Source: Massilia horti
Lineage (GTDB): Bacteria > Pseudomonadota > Gammaproteobacteria > Burkholderiales > Burkholderiaceae_D
Direction: 5' to 3'
Length of the DNA: 49,151 nt
NCBI RefSeq assembly: GCF_004614195.1
Contig: NZ_SPUM01000005.1
Span: 1-49,151, forward strand
Shown: positions 19,464 through 27,137 of the stretch, in pieces
Layout of the letters: each line of letters begins with the position of its first letter
Position numbering within the stretch: the first letter of the stretch is position 1
Position numbers and translations under genes: made by a program
The notes under the pieces: model-generated
Database searches by the model: none
The model's input: the letters and a program-made list of their open reading frames with translations, nothing else
What the model was told of the DNA's origin: nothing

Positions 19464-20336
19464 ATGAATTCACCCATACTGTCGGCGGTGCCCGCCGACC
19501 AAACGGCCGCCGAGACCAGCATGGGCGCCTTGCTGCTCGATTCCGGCAAGCTCAAGCCGGAGGACGCCGAGCGCGTGCTGCGCCTGCAGCAGGAGAGCGG
19601 CCTGCGCTTCGGCGAGGCCGCGGTGCGCCTCGGGCTGGTCAGCAATGACGACATCGCCCAGATGCTGGCGCGCCAGTTCGCCTACCCCTACCTGCAAAAA
19701 GGGCAGGCCGGCTTTTCGTCCGCGCTGGTCGCGGCCTATGAACCGTTCTCGCCGCAGGTCGAATCGCTGCGCGCGGTGCGCAGCCAGCTCATGCTGCGCT
19801 GGTTCGCGCGCGGCCGGCGCGCGCTGGCGGTGCTGGCGGTCGACCCGCAGGACGGCGCCAGCCTGTTCGCGGCCAACCTGGCGATCGTGTTCTCGCAGCT
19901 CGGCCAGCAGACCCTGCTGGTGGACGCCAACCTGCGCACCCCGCGCCAGCAGGACCTGTTCGCCCTGCAGCCGCGCCAGGGCCTGTCCGACCTGCTGGCC
20001 GGGCGCGCCGACCTGGACGTGATCGAGCGCGTGCCGGCCTTCGTCGACCTGTCGGTGATGCCGGCCGGTACGCTTCCGCCCAACCCGCAGGAACTGCTGG
20101 CGCGCGAGGGCTTCCGCCACCTGAACACGCAGCTCGAGAGCCGCTACGACGTGGTGCTGTACGATCTGCCGCCGTTTGCCAGCGGCGCCGACGCGCTGGC
20201 GGTGGCCGGGCGCGCCGGCGGCGTGCTGTTGGTCGCGCGCAAGGACCACACCCGCATCGCCACCCTGGGCCGCATGGCCGAGCAGCTGGTGGAGGCCGGC
20301 GGCGAGGTGGTCGGATCAGTGGTGGTGGCCCTCTGA
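19464..20336 (+). CDS. epsG: EpsG-type tyrosine kinase of the EPS system, Walker A degenerate
   Basis: 290 residues. The N-terminal 75 residues (LLLDSGKLKPEDAERVLRLQ ... GEAAVRLGLVSNDDIAQML) resemble an MshEN/type II secretion E N-terminal domain, which is usual in EpsG. The second part is a ParA/MinD-like BY-kinase fold: Walker A' LLVDANLRTPRQ (151-162) and Walker B VVLYDLPPF are present, but the P-loop reads DPQDGASLFAANLA, with no lysine in the GxGKS position. There is no tyrosine cluster at the C-terminus. In related systems this kinase cycles with the Wzz protein to control polymerisation. The stop overlaps the epsH start (TGATG). Confidence 0.85.
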   Translation: MNSPILSAVPADQTAAETSMGALLLDSGKLKPEDAERVLRLQQESGLRFGEAAVRLGLVSNDDIAQMLARQFAYPYLQKGQAGFSSALVAAYEPFSPQVESLRAVRSQLMLRWFARGRRALAVLAVDPQDGASLFAANLAIVFSQLGQQTLLVDANLRTPRQQDLFALQPRQGLSDLLAGRADLDVIERVPAFVDLSVMPAGTLPPNPQELLAREGFRHLNTQLESRYDVVLYDLPPFASGADALAVAGRAGGVLLVARKDHTRIATLGRMAEQLVEAGGEVVGSVVVAL

Positions 20337-21235
20337 TGGTGGCCCCGGCCCGCCTCGGCTCGCGCCGCCAGTTTGCGCTGGTGCGCGCAGCGCTGCCCGA
20401 GTGGTGGCCGGTGTTCGCCGGCCTGGCGATCCTGTTCGTGCCGACCTTCTACGACCTGTTTACCGGCGCCTGGATCGGCGAAGAGCAGGGCCACGGCCCG
20501 ATCATCTTCGGCCTGGCGCTCTGGCTCATCTACCGCAAATGGCCCGAGGTGGAGGCACTCGCCACGCCGCCGCGCGCCGCCTGGAGCGGCTGGGCGGTGC
20601 TCGCCGTCGGCCTGTTCGCGCACCTCTTGGGGCGCTCGCAAAAGATCCTGATGCTCGAAATCGCCTCGATCATCCTGGTGATGGCGGCGGTGTTGCTGGT
20701 CAAGTACGGCACGCGCGCGCTGCGGGTGCTGTGGTTCCCGTTCTTCTTCATGCTGTTCATGGTGCCGCTGCCGTCCGAATTCGTGGCCGCGGTCACGATG
20801 CCGATGAAGATGGCGGTGTCGTGGGCCACCGAGCACCTGCTGTTCGCGGCCGGCTACCCGATCTCGCGCTCGGGCGTGATCCTGCAGATCGGCCAGTACC
20901 AGCTGCTGGTGGCCGACGCCTGCGCCGGTCTGCAGACCCTGCTCACGCTGGAGGCGCTGGGCCTGTTCTACCTGAACCTGATGCGCCACCCGTCGGCGTT
21001 TCGCAACATCGGCCTGGCCCTGTTCATCATCCCGATCTCGTTCTCGGCCAACGTGATCCGGGTCATCAGCCTGACCCTGATCACCTACTACTTCGGCGAC
21101 GCCGCCGGCCAGGGCTTCCTGCACGGCTTTGCCGGCATGGTGCTGTTCCTGACCGCGCTGACGCTGATCCTGTCGGTCGACGGCGGCCTGCAGTGGTACC
21201 TGCGGCGGCGCGCCGGGTCGCGGGAGGTCGCATGA
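20336..21235 (+). CDS. epsH: Exosortase B (XrtB/EpsH)
   Basis: 299 residues, a polytopic inner-membrane cysteine transpeptidase. The catalytic triad is visible: Cys196 in VADACAGLQTLLTLE, Arg242 in FSANVIRVISL and His263 in GQGFLHGFAGM. About eight hydrophobic helices surround it. Exosortases cut proteins at a C-terminal PEP-CTERM signal and are thought to link them to a surface carrier. The linked presence of epsI, epsL, epsD and epsG places it in the B class. Likely substrates in this window are the PEP-CTERM proteins at 41978 and 47331. The start overlaps the epsG stop and its stop overlaps the epsI start, so the three are translationally coupled. Confidence 0.94.
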   Translation: MVAPARLGSRRQFALVRAALPEWWPVFAGLAILFVPTFYDLFTGAWIGEEQGHGPIIFGLALWLIYRKWPEVEALATPPRAAWSGWAVLAVGLFAHLLGRSQKILMLEIASIILVMAAVLLVKYGTRALRVLWFPFFFMLFMVPLPSEFVAAVTMPMKMAVSWATEHLLFAAGYPISRSGVILQIGQYQLLVADACAGLQTLLTLEALGLFYLNLMRHPSAFRNIGLALFIIPISFSANVIRVISLTLITYYFGDAAGQGFLHGFAGMVLFLTALTLILSVDGGLQWYLRRRAGSREVA

Positions 21236-21921
21236 ACCGCCACTTTGCCGCCAGCCTGGTGCTCGGACTCGCGATGGCCGCCACCTCGGCCCTGACCGGG
21301 GCGCTCACCCCGAGCGAAAAGCTCGCCACCCGGCAGGCCCAGTTCTCGCTCGAGCACATGATCCCCGCCAGCTTCGGTGGCTGGCGCATCGACACCTCGA
21401 TCGTGCCGCTCAAGCCCGACCCAGAGAGCCAGGCGATGATCGAAAAGCTGTACGACCAGACCCTGTCGCGCACCTATGTCAACGCGATCGGCGAGCGGGT
21501 CATGCTGTCGATCGCCTACGGCGGCGACCAGAGCAAGACCCTGCAGCTGCACCTGCCCGAGGTGTGCTACGTGGCCCAGGGCTTCCAGATGCTCGGCAGT
21601 AGCGAGGGCCGGCTGTCCACCCGCTTTGGCGACCTGCCGGTCAAGCGCCTGGTCGCGCGCATGAACGAGCGCAACGAGCCGATCACCTACTGGGTCACGA
21701 TCGGCGACAAGGCGGTCCAGTCCGGCATCGAGCAAAAGCTCCAGCGCCTCGCCTACGGCCTGTCAGGCAAGATCCCGGACGGCATGCTGGTGCGCGTCTC
21801 GACCATCCAGTCCGGCGCGCAAGACGCTTACCGGCTGCAGGACCGTTTCGTGAACGAGATGCTCGCCGCGCTGGCGCCGCATGACCGCGCGCGCCTGCTC
21901 GGCGCCGAGGCACGACGCTAA
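21232..21921 (+). CDS. epsI: EpsI, exosortase-associated protein
   Basis: 229 residues with an N-terminal hydrophobic signal/anchor (MNRHFAASLVLGLAMAATSA), otherwise periplasmic. Family features include a FGGWRID segment near 49, LYDQTLSRTYVN, an HLPEVCYVAQGFQM segment with one cysteine and a YWVTIGDKAV stretch. EpsI is regularly fused to or encoded beside exosortases and is needed in EPS production in methanolan-type loci; the biochemical role is unknown. The ATG overlaps the epsH stop. The unusual aspect here is only that it remains a separate polypeptide, as is normal for the XrtB class. Confidence 0.9.
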   Translation: MNRHFAASLVLGLAMAATSALTGALTPSEKLATRQAQFSLEHMIPASFGGWRIDTSIVPLKPDPESQAMIEKLYDQTLSRTYVNAIGERVMLSIAYGGDQSKTLQLHLPEVCYVAQGFQMLGSSEGRLSTRFGDLPVKRLVARMNERNEPITYWVTIGDKAVQSGIEQKLQRLAYGLSGKIPDGMLVRVSTIQSGAQDAYRLQDRFVNEMLAALAPHDRARLLGAEARR

Positions 21922-21932
21922 ATTGGTGCCCG

Positions 21933-23378
21933 ATGGACGACCTGATTTCTTACATCTACCTCTCGCTGCCATTCCTGTTCGTCGCCTTCGTCGCCGTGCT
22001 GGCGGTGGCCGGCATGGGCATCGGCCTGGTGTGGACGCGCGCCCTGGTCTACCCCTACCTGGCGATCTTCTTCTGGATGAACTCGACCAGCTACGGCAAC
22101 CTCTCGCTCTGGGCCACCCCGGGCGTGTACAGCCGCGGCTCGGGGATGCTGTTCTTCCCGCTGGTGCTGTACTACGTGCTGGGCGCCTGGTGCTGCGCGC
22201 GGGTGGCGGCGGGCTTTCGGCACCAGCCGGCCGCGCCGTGCAACCTGCGCCCGTGGTTCCTGGCCTGGCTGCTGCTCCTCAGCGGGCACGTGGCCGTCGC
22301 GCTGTTTTTGGGCGTCAAGCTGGCCGACGCCCTGGCCCCGAGCGGCTTTTCGAACATCGTCTGGATGGCGCCGCTGGTGTCGCTGCTGCTGCTGGCGTTC
22401 CACACCCGCGCCCACGCGGTCGAACTGGCGCGCTTCATCCTGCTCGCCGGACTCGCGCGCGCGCTGTTCGGACTGGTGCGCTGGGCCGCGTTCGGCGGCG
22501 ACCCGAACAACGTGTACGCCAACATGAACGCGATCCGCATCAAGCTCACTTTCTTCGACATCAATGACAGCCTGCTGTGCGTCGCCGCGTTTGCGATCGC
22601 CGCGGTCAACCTGTTCCAGGCCGCCAGGATCGAGCGCGCGCGGCTGTGGGTCGCGCTCGAATGGATGACCCTGTTTTCCACCGCGCTGTGCATCGTGCTG
22701 TCCTACCGCCGCAGCGCCTGGATCGGCTTCGTGCTCGCCGCGCTGGTCATCATGATGCGCTTTCCGCTGCGCCGCCGGATCCAGCTGGCATCGGTGGGCC
22801 TGCCGCTGGTCGGCGCCGGCCTGCTGTACGTGGCCTTGAAGCGCCTCGGCCAGACCAAGGGCGCCGGTTCCGGCTTTTCCAGTCTGTTCTACGACATTCA
22901 GTCGCAGCGCTTCGGCGCCGAAAGCGAGCGCGTGCTCGAACTGAAGCTCGCGCTGGCCGACTTCCTGTCCCATCTGGTGACCGGCATCGGCTCCTGGGGC
23001 CGCTACTTCGGCTACCAGCACATCTCGTGGCAAGCCAACCCGGACGGCGGACTGTTCCTGCACAGCGGCGTGCTGCACCTCGCGCTCAAGACCGGCCTGA
23101 TTGGCCTGGCGCTCCTGGCCGGCACCATCTTCGCCTTCACCCGCGTGGCGTGGCGCGCGCTCGCGACGCTGCCGCCCGAGCAGCTGGCGCTGGCCACCGC
23201 CGGCGTGGCCGGCATCGCCTTCATGCTGCCCGACTTTTTGATCGGCACCCCGATCCCGCAGGTGCGCACCACCCAGATGCTGGCCGTGTGCCTGGCGCTG
23301 CCTTACGTGGCGCTGGCGGCGGGCGCGGCCAGCGCGCCGGCGGTAGCCACCACCCGCATCAACCTGGTGCCGGCCTGA
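21933..23378 (+). CDS. O-antigen ligase/polymerase-like membrane protein (putative Wzy)
   Basis: 481 residues with roughly eleven hydrophobic segments. A Wzy/WaaL-type periplasmic loop follows the middle helices: SYRRSAWIGFVLAAL before it, and FYDIQSQRFGAESERVLELK, then TGIGSWGRYFG and the short histidine-containing HSGVLHLALKTGLIGLALL segment after it. The family joins lipid-linked repeat units (polymerase) or transfers chains to an acceptor (ligase). In this locus, with a flippase directly downstream and a Wzz-type protein upstream, polymerase is the more likely role. The stop overlaps the start of the flippase gene. Confidence 0.8.
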   Translation: MDDLISYIYLSLPFLFVAFVAVLAVAGMGIGLVWTRALVYPYLAIFFWMNSTSYGNLSLWATPGVYSRGSGMLFFPLVLYYVLGAWCCARVAAGFRHQPAAPCNLRPWFLAWLLLLSGHVAVALFLGVKLADALAPSGFSNIVWMAPLVSLLLLAFHTRAHAVELARFILLAGLARALFGLVRWAAFGGDPNNVYANMNAIRIKLTFFDINDSLLCVAAFAIAAVNLFQAARIERARLWVALEWMTLFSTALCIVLSYRRSAWIGFVLAALVIMMRFPLRRRIQLASVGLPLVGAGLLYVALKRLGQTKGAGSGFSSLFYDIQSQRFGAESERVLELKLALADFLSHLVTGIGSWGRYFGYQHISWQANPDGGLFLHSGVLHLALKTGLIGLALLAGTIFAFTRVAWRALATLPPEQLALATAGVAGIAFMLPDFLIGTPIPQVRTTQMLAVCLALPYVALAAGAASAPAVATTRINLVPA

Positions 23379-24883
23379 TGAACCTGCGCCTGGTCAGCAA
23401 TGCCTGTTCGAACCTGCTGGGCGCTGCCATACCCGCAGTGGTTGCGCTGGCGACGGTGCCGCTGGTGGTCAAGGGGCTGGGCGAGGCCGGTTACGGCCTG
23501 TACTCGCTGGTCACCGCGATCGTCGGCTACTTCGCCGTCATCGACATCAACGTCACCGCCGGCTCGGTCAAGTACGTCGCCGGCTACGCGGCGACGGGCG
23601 ACCGCGAGCGCATCAGCGAAACGATCTGCTTTGGCCTCTTGGTCTATATCGGACTGGGCCTGATCGGTGCGTTCGGCCTGTACTTCGGCGCCCACGCCCT
23701 GGTCACCCGCGTGTTCTCGGTTCCGGCCGGCCTGGTCCCGGTGGCGGTCGCCACGCTCAAGGTCGCCGCGCTGGGCTTTTTGGTCGGCCAGTTGCAAAGC
23801 TACCTGCAAAGCGTGCCGCAGTCGTTGATGCGCTTCGATATCTCGGGCCGCATCGAGGTCGTGTTCGGCACCGTGGTGCCACTGCTCACCGTGCTGGTGC
23901 TGATGGCGGGCTATGGCCTGTTCGAGGTGATCGCGCTGCGCGTGCTGGCAAGCAGCGTGAACTGCGCGATCCTGTGGCGCGCGATACGCGGCCTGCTGCC
24001 GGACCTTGGCTGGCGCACCCCGCGCGCGGCCATCCGGCGCGAGCTGCTCGGCTTTTCGGCCTATTCCTTCCTGTCGCGCTTTGCCAGCCTGTCCTACGCC
24101 TACGCCGACAAGCTGATCATCGGCGCCCTGGTCGGCGTCACCGGGCTCGCCTATTTCACGGTCGCCAGCACGCTGGCCAACCGCGTGCTGGCGCTGACCT
24201 TCCGCCTGTCCGGTGTGTTCTTTCCGGCCGCCAGCGCGCTCGCCGCCAACGGCCAGCTCGAGCGGTTGAAATGCCTGTACCTCAAGGCCAGCCGCTACGT
24301 GGTGTACATCAACGCTGCGGCGCTGGTGCTCCTGGCCGTGTTCGCCGAGCCGATCCTGCGCTACTGGATGAATCCCGACTTCGCAAAAAATGGCGCGCTG
24401 GTCCTGACGGTGATGGCGCTGTCGCAGTTCGTCGACTCGCTCACCAACCTGCCTTCGCTGGTCAATGACGGCATGGGCCATCCGCGCGTGTCGGGCATGT
24501 TCGCGCTGGCGCGCGCGCTGTTCGGGCTGCTCGTGGTGTGGCTGGGCGTGGCCCGGTACGGCATCGATGGCGCGGCCTGGGGACATCTGCTGTCCTCCAG
24601 CGTGCTCACGCTGGCGTTCCTGGTCGCGGTGCATGGACGCACCGTGCCGGTCGCGCTGCGCGATCTGGCATGGCGGGCGTATGCCCCCAGCGCGGTTGGG
24701 GTGGCGCTGATCGCGCTGGCAGCTGCCACTACCCGCATTTGGCTCGCGCCCGGCGTGCGTGACCTGGTGCTGCTGGCGCTTCTCACCATGGCGCTGCTGT
24801 TCGCCTACGGCGCGCTGTTCGTGATCGAAAAGGATGACAAGACACTGGCCTGGGCAAAGGTCAAGCTGTTGTGGGAAAGGTAG
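23378..24883 (+). CDS. Wzx-like flippase (polysaccharide transport, MOP superfamily)
   Basis: 501 residues, hydrophobic throughout with 12-14 probable helices. The start (NACSNLLGAAIPAVVALATV PLVVKGLGEAGYGLYSLVTA) is typical for MOP exporters of lipid-linked repeat units, as is RFASLSYAYADKLIIGALVG in the middle. It should flip undecaprenyl-diphosphate repeat units across the inner membrane. It begins on the stop of the polymerase-like gene (TGATG) and is followed nine bases later by a glycosyltransferase, so it belongs to one operon with the assembly genes. Confidence 0.88.
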   Translation: MNLRLVSNACSNLLGAAIPAVVALATVPLVVKGLGEAGYGLYSLVTAIVGYFAVIDINVTAGSVKYVAGYAATGDRERISETICFGLLVYIGLGLIGAFGLYFGAHALVTRVFSVPAGLVPVAVATLKVAALGFLVGQLQSYLQSVPQSLMRFDISGRIEVVFGTVVPLLTVLVLMAGYGLFEVIALRVLASSVNCAILWRAIRGLLPDLGWRTPRAAIRRELLGFSAYSFLSRFASLSYAYADKLIIGALVGVTGLAYFTVASTLANRVLALTFRLSGVFFPAASALAANGQLERLKCLYLKASRYVVYINAAALVLLAVFAEPILRYWMNPDFAKNGALVLTVMALSQFVDSLTNLPSLVNDGMGHPRVSGMFALARALFGLLVVWLGVARYGIDGAAWGHLLSSSVLTLAFLVAVHGRTVPVALRDLAWRAYAPSAVGVALIALAAATTRIWLAPGVRDLVLLALLTMALLFAYGALFVIEKDDKTLAWAKVKLLWER

Positions 24884-24892
24884 GGGAGGGGA

Positions 24893-26113
24893 ATGCGCAT
24901 TTTGATGGTGTCCGAGGACCTGCCGGGCAAGCAGATCGGCGGCCTGGGCAAGCACGTGGTCACGCTCGCCAACGCGCTGCTCGATTGTGGCCACGAGGTC
25001 GATGTCATGGGCCGCGAGGGCGAGCTCGACCCTGCGGGGGCAGCCAGCCAGATCGGCTTTGGCGGCCGCTTCATCCCCGGCTTTGGTTTCAGTCACGTGG
25101 GCTGGAAGGAACTGCAGCTCGGCTTTTTCAATCCGCTCAAGCGCCCCTGGTTCGCGCGCCGGATCGCGCGCGCCATCGCCGCGCGCGCCGGCAGCTACGA
25201 CGTGGTGCATTACCACGGCCACCTGCCGATGGTCGGGCGCTACCTGCCGCCGCAGGTCAATTTCGTCCAGACCCGCCATGACCAGGGCAGCGAATGCGTG
25301 CTCCACCTGCGCTTCAAGGACGGCGCCGTGTGCCGTGCGACCGCCAATGCGGACTGCGCGGCCTGCATCCACCCCAGTCCCGGGCCGCTGCGGCGCACGC
25401 TGTCCGGCGCCGCGGTCGGCCGCTACCGCGGCGAGACCGCACAGGCCTTCGCGCGCCACAAGACGATCTTCGTGTCCGACTTCCTGCGCCACGCCTTCCT
25501 GCGCACCGTGCCGGACGCCGACCTGGCGCGTGCGCGCGTGATCCACAACTTCATCCGCTATCCCTATCTGCGTGAAGTCGCGGCCGCATCAGGCCAGGTG
25601 CGCGCCGGCGAAGTGCTGCTGGTCGGGCGCATCGATACCGGCAAGGGCTTCGGCGAATTCCTGGCCGAGATCGAGGGGCGCCTGCCGCCGCACGCGCGCT
25701 TGAGCATCATCGGCGACGGTCCGCTGCGAGCGCAACTGGAGGCGCGCTACGGCGGGGAACAGGTGCGCTTTCTCGGCTGGCGCGACTACGACGAGGTGAT
25801 CCGGCGCCAGGCGGCCAGCCACCTGTGCGTGATCCCCTCGGTGTGGGAGGAGCCGTGCGGCACCACGGTGCTCGAGGCGCTCGCGCTGGGCAAACAGTGC
25901 GTGGCGCTGGCCACCGGCGGCACGCCTGAACTGGCGGCCTACCAATATTACGACGGCCAGTTGCAGTTGGCAGCGGACATGCCGGACCTGGTGGACCGGC
26001 TGTTGCAAGAGCTGGCGCGCCCGCCGGTCACGGTGGAGCTGCCGCCGAGTTTTCCATTGGATGTCTTTCGGACCATCCCCACCATCCTGGAGTGTTATGC
26101 AGAACAAGCCTAA
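24893..26113 (+). CDS. GT4-type glycosyltransferase with a cysteine cluster
   Basis: 406 residues with the GT-B fold. The N-terminal start (MRILMVSEDLPGKQIGGLGK HVVTLA) binds acceptor, while the donor domain contains LLVGRIDTGKGF, SIIGDGP, FLGWRDYDEV and the retaining motif EEPCGTTVLEAL with the E-x7-E pair. Between the domains four cysteines (C135, C147, C155, C158; C-x11-C-x7-C-x2-C) suggest a metal site or disulfides. The donor sugar cannot be told. Located in the cytoplasm at the membrane. It overlaps the next gene by 17 bases. Confidence 0.88.
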   Translation: MRILMVSEDLPGKQIGGLGKHVVTLANALLDCGHEVDVMGREGELDPAGAASQIGFGGRFIPGFGFSHVGWKELQLGFFNPLKRPWFARRIARAIAARAGSYDVVHYHGHLPMVGRYLPPQVNFVQTRHDQGSECVLHLRFKDGAVCRATANADCAACIHPSPGPLRRTLSGAAVGRYRGETAQAFARHKTIFVSDFLRHAFLRTVPDADLARARVIHNFIRYPYLREVAAASGQVRAGEVLLVGRIDTGKGFGEFLAEIEGRLPPHARLSIIGDGPLRAQLEARYGGEQVRFLGWRDYDEVIRRQAASHLCVIPSVWEEPCGTTVLEALALGKQCVALATGGTPELAAYQYYDGQLQLAADMPDLVDRLLQELARPPVTVELPPSFPLDVFRTIPTILECYAEQA

Positions 26114-26855
26114 ATTCTCGATCATCACCTGCACCTGGAACAGCGCCGCCACCCTGGCCGACACGCTCGACTCGGTGCTCGGCCAGACCTGCCGCGATGT
26201 CGAGCACATCTTTGTCGACGGCGGCTCGACCGACGGCACGCTCGACATGATCGCCGCCTACCCCGGCAACAAGCGCGTGCTGCGCGATGTCGGGGGCGGC
26301 ATCAGCCGCGCCATGAACCAGGGCATCCAGGCCGCGCGCGGCGACTATATCGCGCACCTGCATTCGGACGACTACTATGCGGCGCCCGACGTGCTGGCGC
26401 AGGTGGACCAGTGCTTCGCCTCGCAACAGGTGGACTGGGTGTACGGGCAGGTGCAGGTGCTGCGCGACGGGCGCTTGATCGCGCCGTATCCGCTGCAGCC
26501 GTTCACCTACCGCGCGTTTGCGGCCGGGCGCGCCTGGGTCGGCCATCCGGCGGTGTTCGTGCGCAAGCGCGCGTTCGAACGGGTCGGGCTGTTCGACGAA
26601 CAACTCAAGTATGCGATGGACGTCGACCTGTGGCTGCGCCTTGGCGCGGTGGCGCGTCCGGGCGCGCTGAACCGTCCGCTGACGGTGTTCCGCGAGCATG
26701 CCGGCAGCCTGTCGACGAGCAACAAGATCAAGGCCCGCCAGGAAGAATTCCGGGTGCGGCGCCGCTACCTGCACAAGGCCCCGCTGGCCTTCGGGATCTA
26801 TTGCTTGCGCTACCTGAAACGCATGCGCGACCTGCGCGCCGCCCCCGCCCCGTGA
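26097..26855 (+). CDS. GT2 family glycosyltransferase
   Basis: 252 residues, GT-A fold. FSIITCTWNSAATLADTLDS starts the Rossmann part; VDGGSTDGTLDMI, GGISRAMNQGI and the metal-binding HSDDYY (DXD-type) follow, with WVGHPAVFVRK and DVDLWLRLG later. ATG 26097 is preferred because GGAG lies at 26089-26092; an upstream start at 26061 would overlap more. An inverting glycosyltransferase adding one sugar of the repeat unit is expected. Donor and acceptor are unknown. It resembles WcaA/WcaE-like colanic-acid-type transferases in motif pattern. Confidence 0.88.
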   Translation: MQNKPKFSIITCTWNSAATLADTLDSVLGQTCRDVEHIFVDGGSTDGTLDMIAAYPGNKRVLRDVGGGISRAMNQGIQAARGDYIAHLHSDDYYAAPDVLAQVDQCFASQQVDWVYGQVQVLRDGRLIAPYPLQPFTYRAFAAGRAWVGHPAVFVRKRAFERVGLFDEQLKYAMDVDLWLRLGAVARPGALNRPLTVFREHAGSLSTSNKIKARQEEFRVRRRYLHKAPLAFGIYCLRYLKRMRDLRAAPAP

Positions 26856-27137
26856 GCGAAATGGCATGGTTTCATGAATGTCTTTTCAACCCAAAAACAA
26901 GCTTTAGCGATTGAGAAATGTCGTTCCTGAAACCTTGATTTTTTGTCGTTGGATTTCTGCGATGTCTGTGAAAAATCTTTGATTTCTGTGGGGAATTTTC
27001 TTGAGGCCAACTGGGATTGCTGTACCATAATCTTCAGTTGAAACGCCGGTTTTTCCCCCGCCGGCGGCCCCAAGAAGGTCGCGCGCTCGCGCAACAAGTT
27101 CCTGCAATCCCAGTCAAATATTTCTCGGAGCATCTAC
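26856..27137. promoter_or_regulatory. AT-rich intergenic region before the secreted lyase; candidate promoter
   Basis: 282 bases, clearly lower in GC than the surrounding genes. TTGAGG (27001-27006) and TACCAT (27023-27028), 16 bases apart, form a candidate promoter 110 bases before the lyase start; CATAAT at 27026-27031 is an alternative -10. The short word GATTTCTG occurs twice, at about 26950 and 26980, with T-rich runs between. Regulation separate from the preceding operon is suggested. Confidence 0.35.

Noticed and set aside
23303..25546. Long minus-strand open frame opposite the flippase and a GT4 gene
   Set aside because: Gln/Arg/His-rich low-complexity translation typical of a shadow frame.
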